From: Pollutimonas bauzanensis
GTDB taxonomy: Bacteria > Pseudomonadota > Gammaproteobacteria > Burkholderiales > Burkholderiaceae_B
Reading direction: 5' to 3'
NCBI RefSeq assembly: GCF_900129885.1
Contig: NZ_FQXE01000002.1
Location: 1 to 64,000, forward strand
Length of the DNA: 64,000 bases
Made by a program: the position numbers and the translations under genes. Under the pieces are notes generated by a model. The model was not told the DNA's origin. It did not search any database and saw nothing but the letters and a program-made list of their open reading frames with translations. Within the stretch, counting starts at the first letter, position 1. The number at the start of each line of letters is the position of its first letter. Of the stretch, positions 16,073 through 26,590 are shown piece after piece.

Positions 16073-17272
16073 CTACACGAGGTCGCAGCGCACCGTTATC
16101 GGGTGCGCGCGCAAGACCGAAACCACCGTGTCGTCAACCTTGCCTTCGACATCGGAAATGACATAGCCGATCGGGCCGCGCGTCTGCAATTGCTGGCTGA
16201 CGATATTCAGCCCATGCTCGGCCATCAGGTTGCTCAGCGTGCCCATGGCGCCCGGCAGGTTGCGGTGCACATGCAGGATGCGCGCCGTGCCGGCGATTTC
16301 CTGGTAGGGGATTTCGGGAAAGTTGACAGCGCCCTTGGTGGTCCCGCTCAACACGAAGCGCAGCAGCTTCTCGGCGACTTCGCGGCCGATATTTTCCTGG
16401 GATTCCTGCGTGCTGCCGCCGATATGCGGCGTAAGAATCACATTGCGCATGCCGATCAGCGGGCTGTCCAGGGGTTCGTTGGCGCTTTTCGGTTCGGTCG
16501 GGAAGACGTCTATCGCCGCGCCGGACAGGTGCCCGGACTCCAGGGCGTCGTGCAAGGCGTCTATGTCGACCACCGTCCCGCGCGAGGCGTTGATGAGTAT
16601 GGCGCCCGGCTTCATGGCGGCGATGGTGGAGGCGTCCATGATGTTCCGGGTGGCCTTGCCGCCGGGGACATGCAGAGTGACCACATCGGACTGCGCAAGC
16701 AGCTTCTTGAGCGCCGTGCTGGCCCGCGCGTTGCCCAGCGGCAGCTTGGCTTCGACGTCGTGGAAGATGACCCGCATGCCGGCGGCTTCGGCCAGCGTGC
16801 CGACCTGCGAGCCGATATTGCCGTAACCGATGATGCCCAGCGTCTTGCCGCGCGCTTCGAATGCGCCGTCGGCGGTCTTGTCCCAGTGGCCGTGGTGCAC
16901 GCGGTCGTTTTTCTCGGGGATGCGGCGCAACAGCAAAATGGCTTCGCCCAGCACCATCTCGGCGACCGAGCGCGTATTGGAGAAAGGCGCGTTGAACACC
17001 GGCACGCCGTGCAGCATGGCCGTGTCCAGGTCGACCTGGTTGGTCCCGATGCAGAAGCAGCCGATCGCCCGCAGGTCGGGCGCGTCCGACAGCAAGGCCG
17101 CGTCAAGGTGGGTGCGCGAGCGAATGCCCACGAGATTGGCGCCGCGCAAGGCTTCGCGCAGCGCGTCCGGGGGCAGCGACGAGGCGTGCGCGACGACATC
17201 GTCGAAACCGGCGGCGGCGAACACTTCTTTGGCGCTGGGATGTATGTTTTCAAAAAGGACTATACGGGTCAT
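16073..17272 (-). CDS. serA: D-3-phosphoglycerate dehydrogenase
   Basis: SerA oxidises 3-phosphoglycerate to 3-phosphohydroxypyruvate, the first committed step of serine synthesis. The 399-residue product has the NAD-binding motif GIIGYGNIGSQVG, the catalytic Arg in LINASRGTVVDIDAL, the Glu in FPTEPKSANEPL and the His in LTPHIGGSTQESQ. A C-terminal ACT domain (LHVHRNLPGAMGTLSNLMAEHGLNI) is consistent with serine feedback. The layout is that of the short E. coli-type enzyme. Its start ATG has GGAG. This enzyme type can also reduce 2-oxoglutarate to D-2-hydroxyglutarate, relevant to the D-2HG dehydrogenase-like gene at 48431. Confidence 0.95.
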   Translation of the reverse strand: MTRIVLFENIHPSAKEVFAAAGFDDVVAHASSLPPDALREALRGANLVGIRSRTHLDAALLSDAPDLRAIGCFCIGTNQVDLDTAMLHGVPVFNAPFSNTRSVAEMVLGEAILLLRRIPEKNDRVHHGHWDKTADGAFEARGKTLGIIGYGNIGSQVGTLAEAAGMRVIFHDVEAKLPLGNARASTALKKLLAQSDVVTLHVPGGKATRNIMDASTIAAMKPGAILINASRGTVVDIDALHDALESGHLSGAAIDVFPTEPKSANEPLDSPLIGMRNVILTPHIGGSTQESQENIGREVAEKLLRFVLSGTTKGAVNFPEIPYQEIAGTARILHVHRNLPGAMGTLSNLMAEHGLNIVSQQLQTRGPIGYVISDVEGKVDDTVVSVLRAHPITVRCDLV

Positions 17273-17370
17273 GAATCAAGGCTCCGGCAAACGGCAAAGC
17301 ACCATTGTGACGCATCTTGGCGGTAAACACATGCTCAGCCCCTTGCGCAGCAGGGACAACACCCCCAGCG

Positions 17371-19374
17371 CTATTGAAATGATTCCCGCAGCGCCAGCAG
17401 CCGGGGCTCGCCGCGCGCGGGCGCTGGCGCCGGCTGGGCCGGCTCGTCGGCGATCTTGAATACGCTGACCGCCGCGACCAGGTGGTCGGCCTGGTCCTGC
17501 AGCGAGTGCGCCGCGGCGGCAGCCTCCTGGACCAGGGCGGCATTCTGCTGCGTGACTTGATCCATCTGCGCGACGGCCTGATTGATCTGCTCGATGCCGG
17601 AGGACTGTTCGTGGCTGGCCATGGTGATTTCGCCCATGATGTCGGTCACCCGCTTGATGCTGCCCACGATCTCTTCCATGGTCCGGCCCGCCACGCCCGC
17701 CAGCTCGCTACCCGCCCCCACCTGGCCCACGGACTCGCCGATGAGATCCTTGATTTCCTTGGCCGAGGCCGCCGAGCGCTGGGCAAGGCTGCGGACTTCC
17801 GAGGCGACCACGGCAAAGCCGCGCCCCTGTTCGCCCGCGCGAGCCGCCTCGACCGCCGCGTTCAAGGCCAGGATGTTGGTCTGGAAGGCGATGCCGTCGA
17901 TAATGCCGATGATGTCGACGACCTTGCGCGAGGACACGTTGATGGAGGCCATGGTGTCCATGACCTGCTGGACGACCGCGCCGCCCTTGACCGCCACGTC
18001 GGACGCGGACAAGGCCAGCTGATTGGCCAGCCTGGCATTGTCGGCATTCTGCGTTACCGTGCTGGTAAGCTGTTCCATCGAGGCGGCGGTCTGTTCCAGC
18101 GAGCTGGCCTGCGCTTCCGTGCGCGCCGACAAGTCGGTGTTGCCCGCGGCTATCTGGCTGGAGGCGATGGCAATGCTGTCGGTGCCGTGGCGCACCTGGG
18201 CGACGATGCCCGCCAGACTGCTGTTCATGGCGCCCAGCGCCTGCAGCAGCTGCCCGGTCTCGTCGCTGCCCTGCGCTTCGATGATGGAGGTCAGGTCGCC
18301 GCGGGCCACGGTCTGGGCGATTTTCAGGGAACGGTTCATCGAGCCGACGATGGTGCGCGTGACGAGCATGGCGATCCAGAGCGCCAGCGCGGCGAACGCG
18401 GCGATCAGCCCGGTCACCAGCCATAGCGTCTGCTGCCTGTCATGCACCCGTTCGACAAGCGCCTGGTCGAGGGCGCCGAAGGCGACCCCGATGAGCTCGA
18501 ACTGCGCGTCTATCGCCTTGCTCATCACTGCGAAGTATTCCTGCGCCGGGAAATCCAGCTGCTGCGCCTGCACGATTTTCTCGTCCGGCAGCCTCAGGCC
18601 CTGTTCGGCCGCCGTCCGCGCCGCGGCCAATGGCCGGGCTATGGTTTCTTTCAGGCCGGGATCGGCCGCGGCGGCCTTGCCCAATGCGCTGTGCGAGTTC
18701 TGGAAAGCATATTGGGCCACGCTGCCCAGCACATTGATGCGCACCCTGTCGGCCGGCGTGGCGCTGCCCTTGACCAGAAGCGCCGAGCCCAGCGCCCGGG
18801 CCTGGCCGAGGTTTTCCGTCAGTTGCGGCAGGTCGCCGAGCACGGCGCTGATCATGTGGTGGCTGCCGGCATCGGGATCCAGCGCCAGCCCGGAGATATC
18901 GACGATGCTTTCCAGCAGGCCCAACTGCTGCCCCACCAGCGCCGTATGCCGCGCGAAGCTTTCAGGCCCGCTGATGGACTTGCCGCCCACGGCGCGAGCC
19001 AGCGCCTGCCAGTCACGCTTGATTTTTTCGACGCTGGCCAGCGGCGCGGTATCGCCCAGGCTGGCCGACACCGCGGCCGCCGTCGCCGCAAGCGCCTGGT
19101 CGAGCTCGCCCTGCTTGCTTTGCCGGGCGGCGCCCAGGGCGCTGTCGCCCGCCAGGAAGCCCGCCGACATCCCGCGATGCTGCTGCGTGAGCTGGATGAG
19201 CTTGAGCACCGCGCCGGAGGGCGCGATCCCGGCGGCTTCGGCGCGCGCCGCGCTCACTGAGTCCAGGTGCGCCTTGACAACCAGCACCGTGGGGATAGCC
19301 AGCATCCCCAGAGCCAGGACGCCAATGAGGGCGAACTTCTGCCACATTCTCAAATTGGCCATGAGGGCTTGCAT
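17371..19374 (-). CDS. Methyl-accepting chemotaxis protein
   Basis: A 667-residue chemoreceptor. TM1 is at about residues 13-34, then a helical periplasmic domain to ~315 containing [16 protein letters not shown], a motif resembling the QxxRG of NIT-type nitrate/nitrite-sensing domains. TM2 is at ~317-341 and HAMP at ~342-395. The signalling domain carries the hairpin tip [37 protein letters not shown]. There is no CheR/CheB-docking pentapeptide at the C-terminus. Other chemotaxis genes are absent, so it is an orphan receptor locus. A perfect FNR-type palindrome lies ~125 bp upstream, which with the NIT-like motif hints at a role in anaerobic or nitrogen-oxide taxis (inference). Confidence 0.92.
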   Translation of the reverse strand: MQALMANLRMWQKFALIGVLALGMLAIPTVLVVKAHLDSVSAARAEAAGIAPSGAVLKLIQLTQQHRGMSAGFLAGDSALGAARQSKQGELDQALAATAAAVSASLGDTAPLASVEKIKRDWQALARAVGGKSISGPESFARHTALVGQQLGLLESIVDISGLALDPDAGSHHMISAVLGDLPQLTENLGQARALGSALLVKGSATPADRVRINVLGSVAQYAFQNSHSALGKAAAADPGLKETIARPLAAARTAAEQGLRLPDEKIVQAQQLDFPAQEYFAVMSKAIDAQFELIGVAFGALDQALVERVHDRQQTLWLVTGLIAAFAALALWIAMLVTRTIVGSMNRSLKIAQTVARGDLTSIIEAQGSDETGQLLQALGAMNSSLAGIVAQVRHGTDSIAIASSQIAAGNTDLSARTEAQASSLEQTAASMEQLTSTVTQNADNARLANQLALSASDVAVKGGAVVQQVMDTMASINVSSRKVVDIIGIIDGIAFQTNILALNAAVEAARAGEQGRGFAVVASEVRSLAQRSAASAKEIKDLIGESVGQVGAGSELAGVAGRTMEEIVGSIKRVTDIMGEITMASHEQSSGIEQINQAVAQMDQVTQQNAALVQEAAAAAHSLQDQADHLVAAVSVFKIADEPAQPAPAPARGEPRLLALRESFQ

Positions 19375-19499
19375 GCTTTCAATCCTTTTCTTATGACATT
19401 CCGGAAAGCGCTTGTCTCGACGCGAGGAGGAATAGAAGGAAATTGTAAGCTCGCCGGCTCCCTACTGCCGGCGTAACCGCCAGGCGATTACGCCGCTCA

Positions 19500-19513
19500 T
19501 TGATCTTTATCAA
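19500..19513. promoter_or_regulatory. FNR/Anr-type binding site upstream of the chemoreceptor gene
   Basis: TTGATCTTTATCAA is an exact TTGAT-N4-ATCAA match in the 148-bp gap between the gamma-glutamyltransferase stop (19523) and the chemoreceptor start (19374), both on the minus strand. A good -10 element at the matching distance is not obvious, so the promoter class is uncertain. Confidence 0.6.
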
Positions 19514-19522
19514 TTCGCGGGC

Positions 19523-21322
19523 TTATCGCCCCACCGCGTAGGCCTGCATCAGGCGCGGCGAGGCCGCGGCATGCAGCAGGCCGTCGGGGTCGCGCGATGC
19601 CGCGGTCAACCGGCCTATGCTCCACTCGGGCGCCTCTTCCACCTGGTGGCCGCGCTGCCGCAAGGCGTCTAGCACCCGCTGGCCGACCGAGGTTTCTATG
19701 GTGATATTGCCCGGCTTGCGGCCGCGCGGATAAAAGGAACTGGGAAAATGCTGCGTATGGAACAGGGGGGTATCGATGGCCTGCTGCAAGTTCATGCCAT
19801 GGTGCAGGTGCCGCAGGAACAGGGCAAGCTGCCATTGCTCCTGCTGATCGCCCCCGGGCGTCCCCAAGACCATGTAAGGCGCCCCGTCCTTGAAGACGAA
19901 GGTCGGGCTGAGCGTCGTGCGCGGCCGCTTGTTGGGCGCCAGCGTGCCCGGCAGCCCCTCTTCCAGCCAGAACATCTGCGCCCGCGTATTCAGGCCGAAG
20001 CCCAGCTCGGGGATGACGGGCGAGGACTGCAGCCATCCTCCCGAAGGCGTGACCGTAATCATATTGCCCCAGCGATCGATGGCGTCGATATGCGTGGTGT
20101 CGCCTCTTTTGGCCGACAGGATGGGATTCGCCCGGTCCATGGCCGAAACGATGGCGCCTTCGGTATTCGGCTGGGACAAGCGTTGCAGCGTGGCGTTGAC
20201 GCGCTCCACCTGCGCTTCGTAGCCGGGAATGACGCCCGGACGCAATTCATTGGACGCCCGCTCGCCGATAAGCCGGCTGCGCTCCCGGCTATAGTCGTCG
20301 GACAAGAGCGCGGACATGGGAACATCGACGAACTCGGGATCGCCGTAATAGGCTTCCCTGTCGGCAAAGGCGAGTTTCATCGCCTCGATCAGCAGATGTA
20401 TGAAGAGCGGGTCCTGCGCCTGCAGGTCCGCGATGCCGGTATGCTTGAGCAGGGCCAGGGTCTGCAGGAAGACGGGCCCCTGGCTCCACGGGCCCGCCTT
20501 GGCGACCGTCATGTTCTGGTACTGATACTGCAGGGGCGCTTCGTAGCTGGCCGACCAGCGCGCCATGTCGTCGCCCGTGATGACGCCCCGGTGCGGCGCG
20601 CCGCTTTCATCCATGATCTCGTTGCCCGCCGCGTACCGGTCTATGGCCTGGGCCACGAAACCCCGGTAGAACACTTGCCTGGCCTTCTCAATCTGGCGGA
20701 CGCGGTCGCCGCCCACCGCTTCGGCCTCCGCCAGCAGGCGGGTCCAGGTGCCCGCCAGCGCCGGATTGCAAAAGAGCCGGCCAGCTTGCGGCACGGCGCC
20801 CTTGGGCACATACACGGCCGCGGACGTGGGCCAGTGCGTTTCAAAGAAATCCTTCAGGCTGGCTATGGTGTTGGACACGCGCGGCATCATGGGATGGCCG
20901 CGCAGCGCATAATGGATGGCCGGCTCCAGCACCTCGCGCAGCGACTTGGTGCCGTGGTCGCGCAACAGTATCATCCATGCATCGAAGGCGCCGGGAACCA
21001 CGGTGGCCAGCAAGCCGTTGCCGGGGATGAGCGCCAGGCCCTGCGCGCGGTAATGTTCCAGCGTCGCCCCGGCCGGGGTGGGCCCCTGCCCGCACAATAC
21101 CTCCACCTGTTTCGTCCGCGCCGAATAGAAAATGCCCGGCACCTCGCCGGCCGGGCCCACCAGGTGCGGCTCCACCACATGCAGGGTGAAGGCGCTGGCC
21201 ACGCAGGCGTCGAAGGCATTGCCGCCGCGCTCCAGCATGGCCATGCCGACCGAAGAGGCAAGCCAGTGCGTTGACGTGACGACACCGAAAGTGCCGGCGA
21301 TTTCTGGACGAGTGGTGAACAT
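19523..21322 (-). CDS. ggt: Gamma-glutamyltransferase family protein (copy 1)
   Basis: This 599-residue Ntn-hydrolase cleaves gamma-glutamyl bonds of glutathione and related peptides. The N-terminal subunit starts EIAGTFGVVTSTHWLASSVGMAMLERGGNAFDACVAS. The autoprocessing/nucleophile region is KRGDTTHIDAIDRWGNMIT, where Thr after GD should become the N-terminal nucleophile of the small subunit; a glycine-rich PGGDQQEQ follows. No signal peptide is visible, unlike classical periplasmic Ggt, so a cytoplasmic location is likely. I start at ATG 21322; the frame is open upstream only through the neighbouring binding-protein gene. It is the last gene of the peptide-uptake operon, 11 bp after the second binding protein. 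Confidence 0.87.
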   Translation of the reverse strand: MFTTRPEIAGTFGVVTSTHWLASSVGMAMLERGGNAFDACVASAFTLHVVEPHLVGPAGEVPGIFYSARTKQVEVLCGQGPTPAGATLEHYRAQGLALIPGNGLLATVVPGAFDAWMILLRDHGTKSLREVLEPAIHYALRGHPMMPRVSNTIASLKDFFETHWPTSAAVYVPKGAVPQAGRLFCNPALAGTWTRLLAEAEAVGGDRVRQIEKARQVFYRGFVAQAIDRYAAGNEIMDESGAPHRGVITGDDMARWSASYEAPLQYQYQNMTVAKAGPWSQGPVFLQTLALLKHTGIADLQAQDPLFIHLLIEAMKLAFADREAYYGDPEFVDVPMSALLSDDYSRERSRLIGERASNELRPGVIPGYEAQVERVNATLQRLSQPNTEGAIVSAMDRANPILSAKRGDTTHIDAIDRWGNMITVTPSGGWLQSSPVIPELGFGLNTRAQMFWLEEGLPGTLAPNKRPRTTLSPTFVFKDGAPYMVLGTPGGDQQEQWQLALFLRHLHHGMNLQQAIDTPLFHTQHFPSSFYPRGRKPGNITIETSVGQRVLDALRQRGHQVEEAPEWSIGRLTAASRDPDGLLHAAASPRLMQAYAVGR

Positions 21323-21333
21323 GGGAAACCCCG

Positions 21334-22836
21334 CTATGGTTGGGCCAGCGTCACGCCCTTCAAGCGCACCAGCCCGTCTGGATAAGGCACGAAGCCTTGC
21401 ACCCGCTTCTGCACGCCGAACGTCCATGGCAGGTAGTAGGTATAGAAGATAGGCAGCTTGCTGCGCATCTGTTCCAGGAACTGCCCATACAGCGCCTTGC
21501 GTTTGGCGGTGTCCAGTTCCTGGCGGGCGTCGTTGAGCTGCTTGTCCATGGCCGCGTCGCAGAACTTGCCGTCGTTCAGGCTGCCTTTGCACGACACATA
21601 CTGGAACACATTGCCGCTGGGGTCGACGCGCCCGGACCAGCCGGCCTGCGCCAGCTCGAAATCCCCGCGCGCCATGGTCGATTGCAAAGCCGCGAATTCC
21701 ATGGGGCGCAGGCTGATGTCGAAGCCGGCCTCGCTGCCCATGGCCTGTATCAGTTCGAAGCCCTGCTGCATGATCGTGTTGTTGCCGTAGGAGATCTCGA
21801 CCTTGACCCGGTCGAAACCCGCCTGCTTCAACAAGGCGCGGGCCTTTTCGACATCGCGGCCCTGGCGTTCGACACCCTTGTCGTAGGCGAAGCTGGCCGG
21901 GGGAAAGGGCTGGAAGGCGGGCTGATACAGGCCCATGCCCACCACCTGGTTGAGGGCGTCCCGGTCTATGGCAAGATCAAAGGCCTGCCTGACGCGGGCA
22001 TCCTTGGCGAAGGGATTGTCGGCGCGCGGGCCATTGGCGAAATTGACCGAGAGGGCCTGGAAGCCCAGGCCGGTGACCGGCCTGAAGACCAGATTGGGAT
22101 CGTCCCTGATCGTTTGCGCGTCGCTGGGCGCAAGGCGCTCGGCGATATCCAGCCCGCCGGAGCGCATATTGTTCAGGCGCACGGTGGCGTCCGGCACGGG
22201 GCTGAAGATCACGGTATCGAAATGATAGTCTTGCGCATCCCAGTATTGCGGGAATTTCTCCAGGGTGATGTGATCGTTCTGCACCCTTTCCTTGTAGCGG
22301 TAGGGCCCGGAACACACCGGGTTCTTGCCGGGGTCCTTGTCGAAGCTGGCGGGCGACTGCATCATTCCGGCGCGGTCCGACAATTGCGACAGCAAAGAGG
22401 CATCGGGCTCGGTCAGATGCAGGACCACCGTCCTGGCGTCGGGCGCGTCGACGCTGGCCAGCGTGGCGAGTTCGCTTTTGCGGTTGCTGTCCGGCAGGTT
22501 CTTGGCGCGCTCCAGGTTGGCCTTGACCGACGCCGCGTCGATGGGCGTGCCGTCGTGATACACCGCCTTGTCGCGCAAGGTGAATTGCAGGGTCTTGTTG
22601 TCCGGCCAGGACCATGAAGTCGCCAATTGCGGCACGAACTCGAGATTCGGCGCGATATCGACCAGCTTGTCGCACAGGGAGGCGAACACGATGCGGCCGA
22701 CAAAGGTTCGCGCGCGCGCCGGATCGAGCTGGTCCGGGTCGTCCTGCAGCCCTATGCGCAGCGTGGTCTGGCTGAACGCGGTGGCGGACAGCAGCAGGCC
22801 GGCCACTGTCGCGAGCTTGATTGCGGTTTTATGCAT
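21334..22836 (-). CDS. ABC transporter substrate-binding protein, peptide/glutathione type (copy 2)
   Basis: This 500-residue family 5 solute-binding protein has a signal peptide (residues ~1-22, MHKTAIKLATVAGLLLSATAF, cut near FSQ). The mature start TLRIGLQDDPDQLDPARARTF and later LDIAERLAPSDAQTI and AFDLAIDRDALNQVVGMGLYQP are typical of DppA/GsiB-type periplasmic receptors for di- and oligopeptides or glutathione. It is closely similar along its length to the other binding protein of the operon (26591-28102), so the pair arose by duplication. It shares the permease and ATPase genes and lies 40 bp downstream of the ATPase gene. Confidence 0.9.
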   Translation of the reverse strand: MHKTAIKLATVAGLLLSATAFSQTTLRIGLQDDPDQLDPARARTFVGRIVFASLCDKLVDIAPNLEFVPQLATSWSWPDNKTLQFTLRDKAVYHDGTPIDAASVKANLERAKNLPDSNRKSELATLASVDAPDARTVVLHLTEPDASLLSQLSDRAGMMQSPASFDKDPGKNPVCSGPYRYKERVQNDHITLEKFPQYWDAQDYHFDTVIFSPVPDATVRLNNMRSGGLDIAERLAPSDAQTIRDDPNLVFRPVTGLGFQALSVNFANGPRADNPFAKDARVRQAFDLAIDRDALNQVVGMGLYQPAFQPFPPASFAYDKGVERQGRDVEKARALLKQAGFDRVKVEISYGNNTIMQQGFELIQAMGSEAGFDISLRPMEFAALQSTMARGDFELAQAGWSGRVDPSGNVFQYVSCKGSLNDGKFCDAAMDKQLNDARQELDTAKRKALYGQFLEQMRSKLPIFYTYYLPWTFGVQKRVQGFVPYPDGLVRLKGVTLAQP

Positions 22837-22875
22837 GATGGAACTCCAATATGAACAGAGGCTGCGCTTTGAATA

Positions 22876-24735
22876 TCAATAAACACCGACGGGATGGCGC
22901 GCGACGAAATGCCCCTCGCTTACCCGTACCAGGGGCTGGACCACCGGCTCGTCGTTGACGCTTCTGACGACGCTGGGGATCTCATCGACCAGCAGGGAAT
23001 GGGCGCGATGGCGATAAGCCGGGTCGGCTATCGGCACGGCCGCCATGAGCTTCTTGGTGTAGGGGTGCTGGGGGTCCTCGAAAATGGCCCGCCGCGGGCC
23101 GATTTCCACGACCTGCCCCAGGTACATGACCACTACCCTATGGCTGATGCGCTCGACCACCGCCATATCGTGCGAGATGAACAGAATCGCCAGGCCCAGC
23201 TCGCGCTGCAAGTCCAGGAGCAAGTTGACGATCTGGGCCTGTATCGAGACATCGAGGGCGGACACCGATTCGTCCGCGATCACGACCCGCGGATTCAATG
23301 CCAGGGCCCGGGCTATGCAGATCCGCTGCCGCTGCCCGCCGGAGAATTCATGCGGATAGCGGTCTATCATTTCGGGCGTAAGGCCGCACTTCTCCATGAG
23401 CCAGCGCACGCGCTCGGCCGCCGCGCGGCCCTTGGCCACCCCGTGTATCAGCAGCGGCTCCATGATGGAATAGCCTATCGTCACGCGGGGGTCCAGGGAG
23501 GCGAAGGGGTCCTGGAAGATGAACTGGATATGCCGGCGCAATGCCTGCATCTGGCTGCCGCGCAGCAGGCTCACGTCCTGGCCTTCGAACAGAATCCTGC
23601 CGCCGCGTATGCGTTCCAGCTGCGCCAGGGAACGCCCGGTGGTGGTCTTGCCGCAGCCGGACTCGCCCACGATCGCCAGGGTCTCGCCGGGATAGAGGTC
23701 GAAGCTGACCTGCTCGACCGCGTGCACCCGGTGCCTGACGCGGCCGAAAAGGCCGCTGGCGATATCGAATTGCGTCACGAGCTTGTCCACTTGCACCAGC
23801 GGGCCCGCATCGTAGCGGGCCGTGCTGGCCTGCTGCGCGGGCGGCGGCGCGGGCTGTTGCGACGCGGCGTAGTCGAGCAGCACGAAGGGCGCGGGCTCGC
23901 TGCTGCCTTTCATCGACCCCAGCCTGGGAACCGCCGACAGCAAGGCGCGGGTATAGGGATGCCGGGGCTGGTGGAACAAGCCTTCTGAATCGTTTTCCTC
24001 CACCTTGTCGCCCCGGTGCATGACCATGACGCGGTCGGCCACCTCCGCGACCACGCCCATGTCGTGGGTGATGAACACCACGCCCATGTCCATGTCCTGC
24101 TGCAGCTGGCGGATCAATTGCAGTATCTGGGCCTGTATGGTCACGTCCAGGGCCGTAGTGGGCTCGTCGGCGATCAGCACCTGCGGCTTGCACGACAAGG
24201 CCATCGCGATCATGATGCGCTGGCGCATGCCGCCCGACAACTGATGGGGGTAGCGGTCCCGCACGGCCCCGGCGTCGGGAATGCGCACGGTCTCGAGCAG
24301 GCGCAGCGTTTCCGCCCGGGCCGCCGCCTTGTCCAGCCCCTGATGCAGCTGCAGGGCTTCGGCGATCTGCACGCCCGCGGTAAAGCTGGGATTCAGCGAG
24401 GTCATGGGCTCCTGGAAGATCATGGCGATATCGGCGCCGCGCACCTTGCGCATTTCCTGCTCGGTCGCGGCGGCCAGGTCCAGCAGGCTGCCGTCGCGCC
24501 TGCGCAGCAGCATCTCGCCTTGCGTGATGCGGCCGTTGCCGAACTCGACCAGGCGCATCAGCGACAGCGATGTCACCGACTTGCCCGAGCCCGATTCGCC
24601 CACGATAGCCAGGGTCTCGCCCCTGCCGACATGGAAGGACAGGTCTCTTACCGCCTCGACCGTCCTTTCCGGCGTCTTGAAACTGACCGTCAGGCCCTCG
24701 ACCTGGATGACGCGCTCGTCTTTCATCGTCCGCAT
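22876..24735 (-). CDS. gsiA: Fused peptide/glutathione ABC transporter ATPase (two nucleotide-binding domains)
   Basis: This 619-residue protein carries two complete ABC domains. The first has Walker [15 protein letters not shown], signature [12 protein letters not shown] and Walker [13 protein letters not shown]. The second has [27 protein letters not shown] and [12 protein letters not shown]. Each is followed by the oligopeptide-ATPase C-terminal region ([24 protein letters not shown]). The fusion of DppD- and DppF-type subunits is the arrangement of the glutathione importer GsiA. I start at ATG 24735, which overlaps the permease stop region; ATG 24726 is an alternative. Energising the two permeases next door follows from context. 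Confidence 0.9.
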   Translation of the reverse strand: MRTMKDERVIQVEGLTVSFKTPERTVEAVRDLSFHVGRGETLAIVGESGSGKSVTSLSLMRLVEFGNGRITQGEMLLRRRDGSLLDLAAATEQEMRKVRGADIAMIFQEPMTSLNPSFTAGVQIAEALQLHQGLDKAAARAETLRLLETVRIPDAGAVRDRYPHQLSGGMRQRIMIAMALSCKPQVLIADEPTTALDVTIQAQILQLIRQLQQDMDMGVVFITHDMGVVAEVADRVMVMHRGDKVEENDSEGLFHQPRHPYTRALLSAVPRLGSMKGSSEPAPFVLLDYAASQQPAPPPAQQASTARYDAGPLVQVDKLVTQFDIASGLFGRVRHRVHAVEQVSFDLYPGETLAIVGESGCGKTTTGRSLAQLERIRGGRILFEGQDVSLLRGSQMQALRRHIQFIFQDPFASLDPRVTIGYSIMEPLLIHGVAKGRAAAERVRWLMEKCGLTPEMIDRYPHEFSGGQRQRICIARALALNPRVVIADESVSALDVSIQAQIVNLLLDLQRELGLAILFISHDMAVVERISHRVVVMYLGQVVEIGPRRAIFEDPQHPYTKKLMAAVPIADPAYRHRAHSLLVDEIPSVVRSVNDEPVVQPLVRVSEGHFVARHPVGVY

Positions 24736-24739
24736 ATCG

Positions 24740-25624
24740 TCAGTGATCCTGGCGCGGGTCCAGCGCGTCGCGCAGGCCGTCGCCCAGCAGGTTGAATCCG
24801 AAGACCACAAGGAAAATCGCCGAGCCCGGGAATATGGACATCCACGGCGCCTGCGTCATGAAGTTCTTGGCCGTGTTCAGCATGGAGCCCCAGGACGGGT
24901 TGGGAGGCTGCAGCCCCAGGCCCAGGAACGACAGGCTGGCTTCGGCAATGATGGCGCTCGCGATCATGATGGTCGCCTGCACAATGAGCGCCGGCATGAT
25001 GTTGGGCAGGATATGGCGCAGCACAATGCGCGTATTGGACGCCCCCAGGGAGCGCGTGCTTTGCACATAGTCCTCATTCTTGATCGCCAGCACCTGGCCG
25101 CGCGCCAGGCGTATGAAAAGAGGCGCCGCCGACACCCCGATGGCTATCATGGCATTGACCAGGCTGGGGCCCAGGAATGCCGCCAGGGCGATGGCCAGGA
25201 TCAGGAAGGGGATGGACAGCAAGGCTTCGGTGGCGCGCGAAATACAGCCGTCGACCAAGCCGCCGAAATAGCCCGCCAGCAAGCCGAAAGGCACGCCCAC
25301 CAGCAAGGCGATCAGGACGGAGCACATGCCCGCCAGCAGGGAAGCCCTGGCCCCGAACACCAGGCGGCTCAGGATATCGCGCCCCAGCTCGTCGGTGCCC
25401 AGCCAGTGCGCCGCAGTCGGGGCCTTGCGTATGGCGCTGAAGCTGACCTGCGCCGGATCGTAGGCGGCGATGAAGGGGGCGAACAAGGCCACCAGCATGA
25501 AAAACAGCACGATGGCCGCGCCCAGCATGGCCGAGCGGTTGCGCTTGAATTTGCCCCAGGAACGGTTGCCGCGCCGCCCGGGCGGCGGCGGCGCCAATGT
25601 TGCGGTCGCGGCTTGCGCAGTCAT
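24740..25624 (-). CDS. gsiD: ABC transporter permease, DppC/GsiD type
   Basis: This 294-residue inner-membrane permease starts at ATG 25624 ([13 protein letters not shown]), overlapping the stop of the partner permease (ATGA). It has six hydrophobic helices. [25 protein letters not shown] is the family mark of DppC/OppC. The EAA loop is [24 protein letters not shown], contacting the ATPase. The late segment [18 protein letters not shown] is also characteristic. It pairs with the upstream DppB-type permease to form the translocation channel. Confidence 0.92.
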   Translation of the reverse strand: MTAQAATATLAPPPPGRRGNRSWGKFKRNRSAMLGAAIVLFFMLVALFAPFIAAYDPAQVSFSAIRKAPTAAHWLGTDELGRDILSRLVFGARASLLAGMCSVLIALLVGVPFGLLAGYFGGLVDGCISRATEALLSIPFLILAIALAAFLGPSLVNAMIAIGVSAAPLFIRLARGQVLAIKNEDYVQSTRSLGASNTRIVLRHILPNIMPALIVQATIMIASAIIAEASLSFLGLGLQPPNPSWGSMLNTAKNFMTQAPWMSIFPGSAIFLVVFGFNLLGDGLRDALDPRQDH

Positions 25625-26565
25625 GCATACCTCAGGCGTGGGTTGATCAGGATATAAAGCACATCGGCGACCAGGGTCAGCACGATGAAGCCCACCGCGA
25701 TGCACAGCACCACGCCCTGCACCACGGCGTAGTCGCGATTGAACACGGCGTCGACCAGCAGCTTGCCGAACCCCGGTATGCCGAAGATCTGCTCGGTCAG
25801 CACCGCGCCGGCCAGCAGTTCGCCGAACAGGATGGTCACCAGGGTCACGATGGGCATCAGGGCGTTGCGCAAGGCGTGGCGCAAGACCACGATGCGCTCG
25901 GAGGCGCCCTTGGCCCGGGCCGTGCGGACATAATCGGCGCTGAGCGCTTCCAGCATGGCCGAGCGCGTATGGCGCATCAGGTAGGCGCTGATCGCCGTGG
26001 ACAATACCAGCGAGGGCATGAGCATGGTCTTGAGCGATAGCCATAAATCTGTGCCCGGCGGCACATACCCCGAGGCGGGCAGCCACTTGAGCCACACCGA
26101 AACTATCATGATGAGCACTATGCCCAGCCAGAAGTTGGGTATGGACATGCCCGACAGCGCGAAGAGATTGGCCCCGAATTCGATGCGGCTGCCCTTGCGC
26201 ACCGCGGCCAGGATGCCCAGCGGTATGCCTACGAGTATCGCGAAGAACATCGCCATGACGGCCAACTGGATCGTCACCGGCAGTTTCTGCCTGACCAGCG
26301 TCGTCACGGGAATATCGGTGCGCAGCGAGACGCCCAGGTTGCCCTGCCCCACCTCCTTGACCCACGCGAGGTACTGCACCGGGAGGGGATCGTTCAAGCG
26401 ATATTTATCGCGCAGGAATTCCAGGACGGCGGGATCCCTTTCCTCCCCGGCCATGGCCAGGACAGGATCGCCGGGCAGGATTTTCTGCAAGCCGAATATC
26501 ACCATCGATACCAGGATCAAGGTGGGTATCGCGACGATGATGCGGCGCAAGATTAGTTTGAACAT
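25621..26565 (-). CDS. gsiC: ABC transporter permease, DppB/GsiC type
   Basis: A 314-residue permease with an N-terminal helix (IIVAIPTLILVSMVIFGLQKI) typical of DppB. It has the periplasmic LPGDPVLAMAGEERDP and DPLPVQYLAWVKEVGQGNLGVSL segments and the EAA loop DYVRTARAKGASERIVVLRHALRNAL. The end VLTEQIFGIPGFGKLLVDAVFNRDY matches the family. It lies 25 bp downstream of the first binding protein and overlaps the DppC-type permease by 4 bp. Confidence 0.92.
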   Translation of the reverse strand: MFKLILRRIIVAIPTLILVSMVIFGLQKILPGDPVLAMAGEERDPAVLEFLRDKYRLNDPLPVQYLAWVKEVGQGNLGVSLRTDIPVTTLVRQKLPVTIQLAVMAMFFAILVGIPLGILAAVRKGSRIEFGANLFALSGMSIPNFWLGIVLIMIVSVWLKWLPASGYVPPGTDLWLSLKTMLMPSLVLSTAISAYLMRHTRSAMLEALSADYVRTARAKGASERIVVLRHALRNALMPIVTLVTILFGELLAGAVLTEQIFGIPGFGKLLVDAVFNRDYAVVQGVVLCIAVGFIVLTLVADVLYILINPRLRYA

Positions 26566-26590
26566 GCAAAGGGACCCGGCCGTGCCGCCA

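Noticed and set aside
21323-21592. N-terminal extension of gamma-glutamyltransferase copy 1
   Set aside because: The open frame runs through the end of the neighbouring binding-protein gene and has no family similarity; ATG 21322 gives the normal start.
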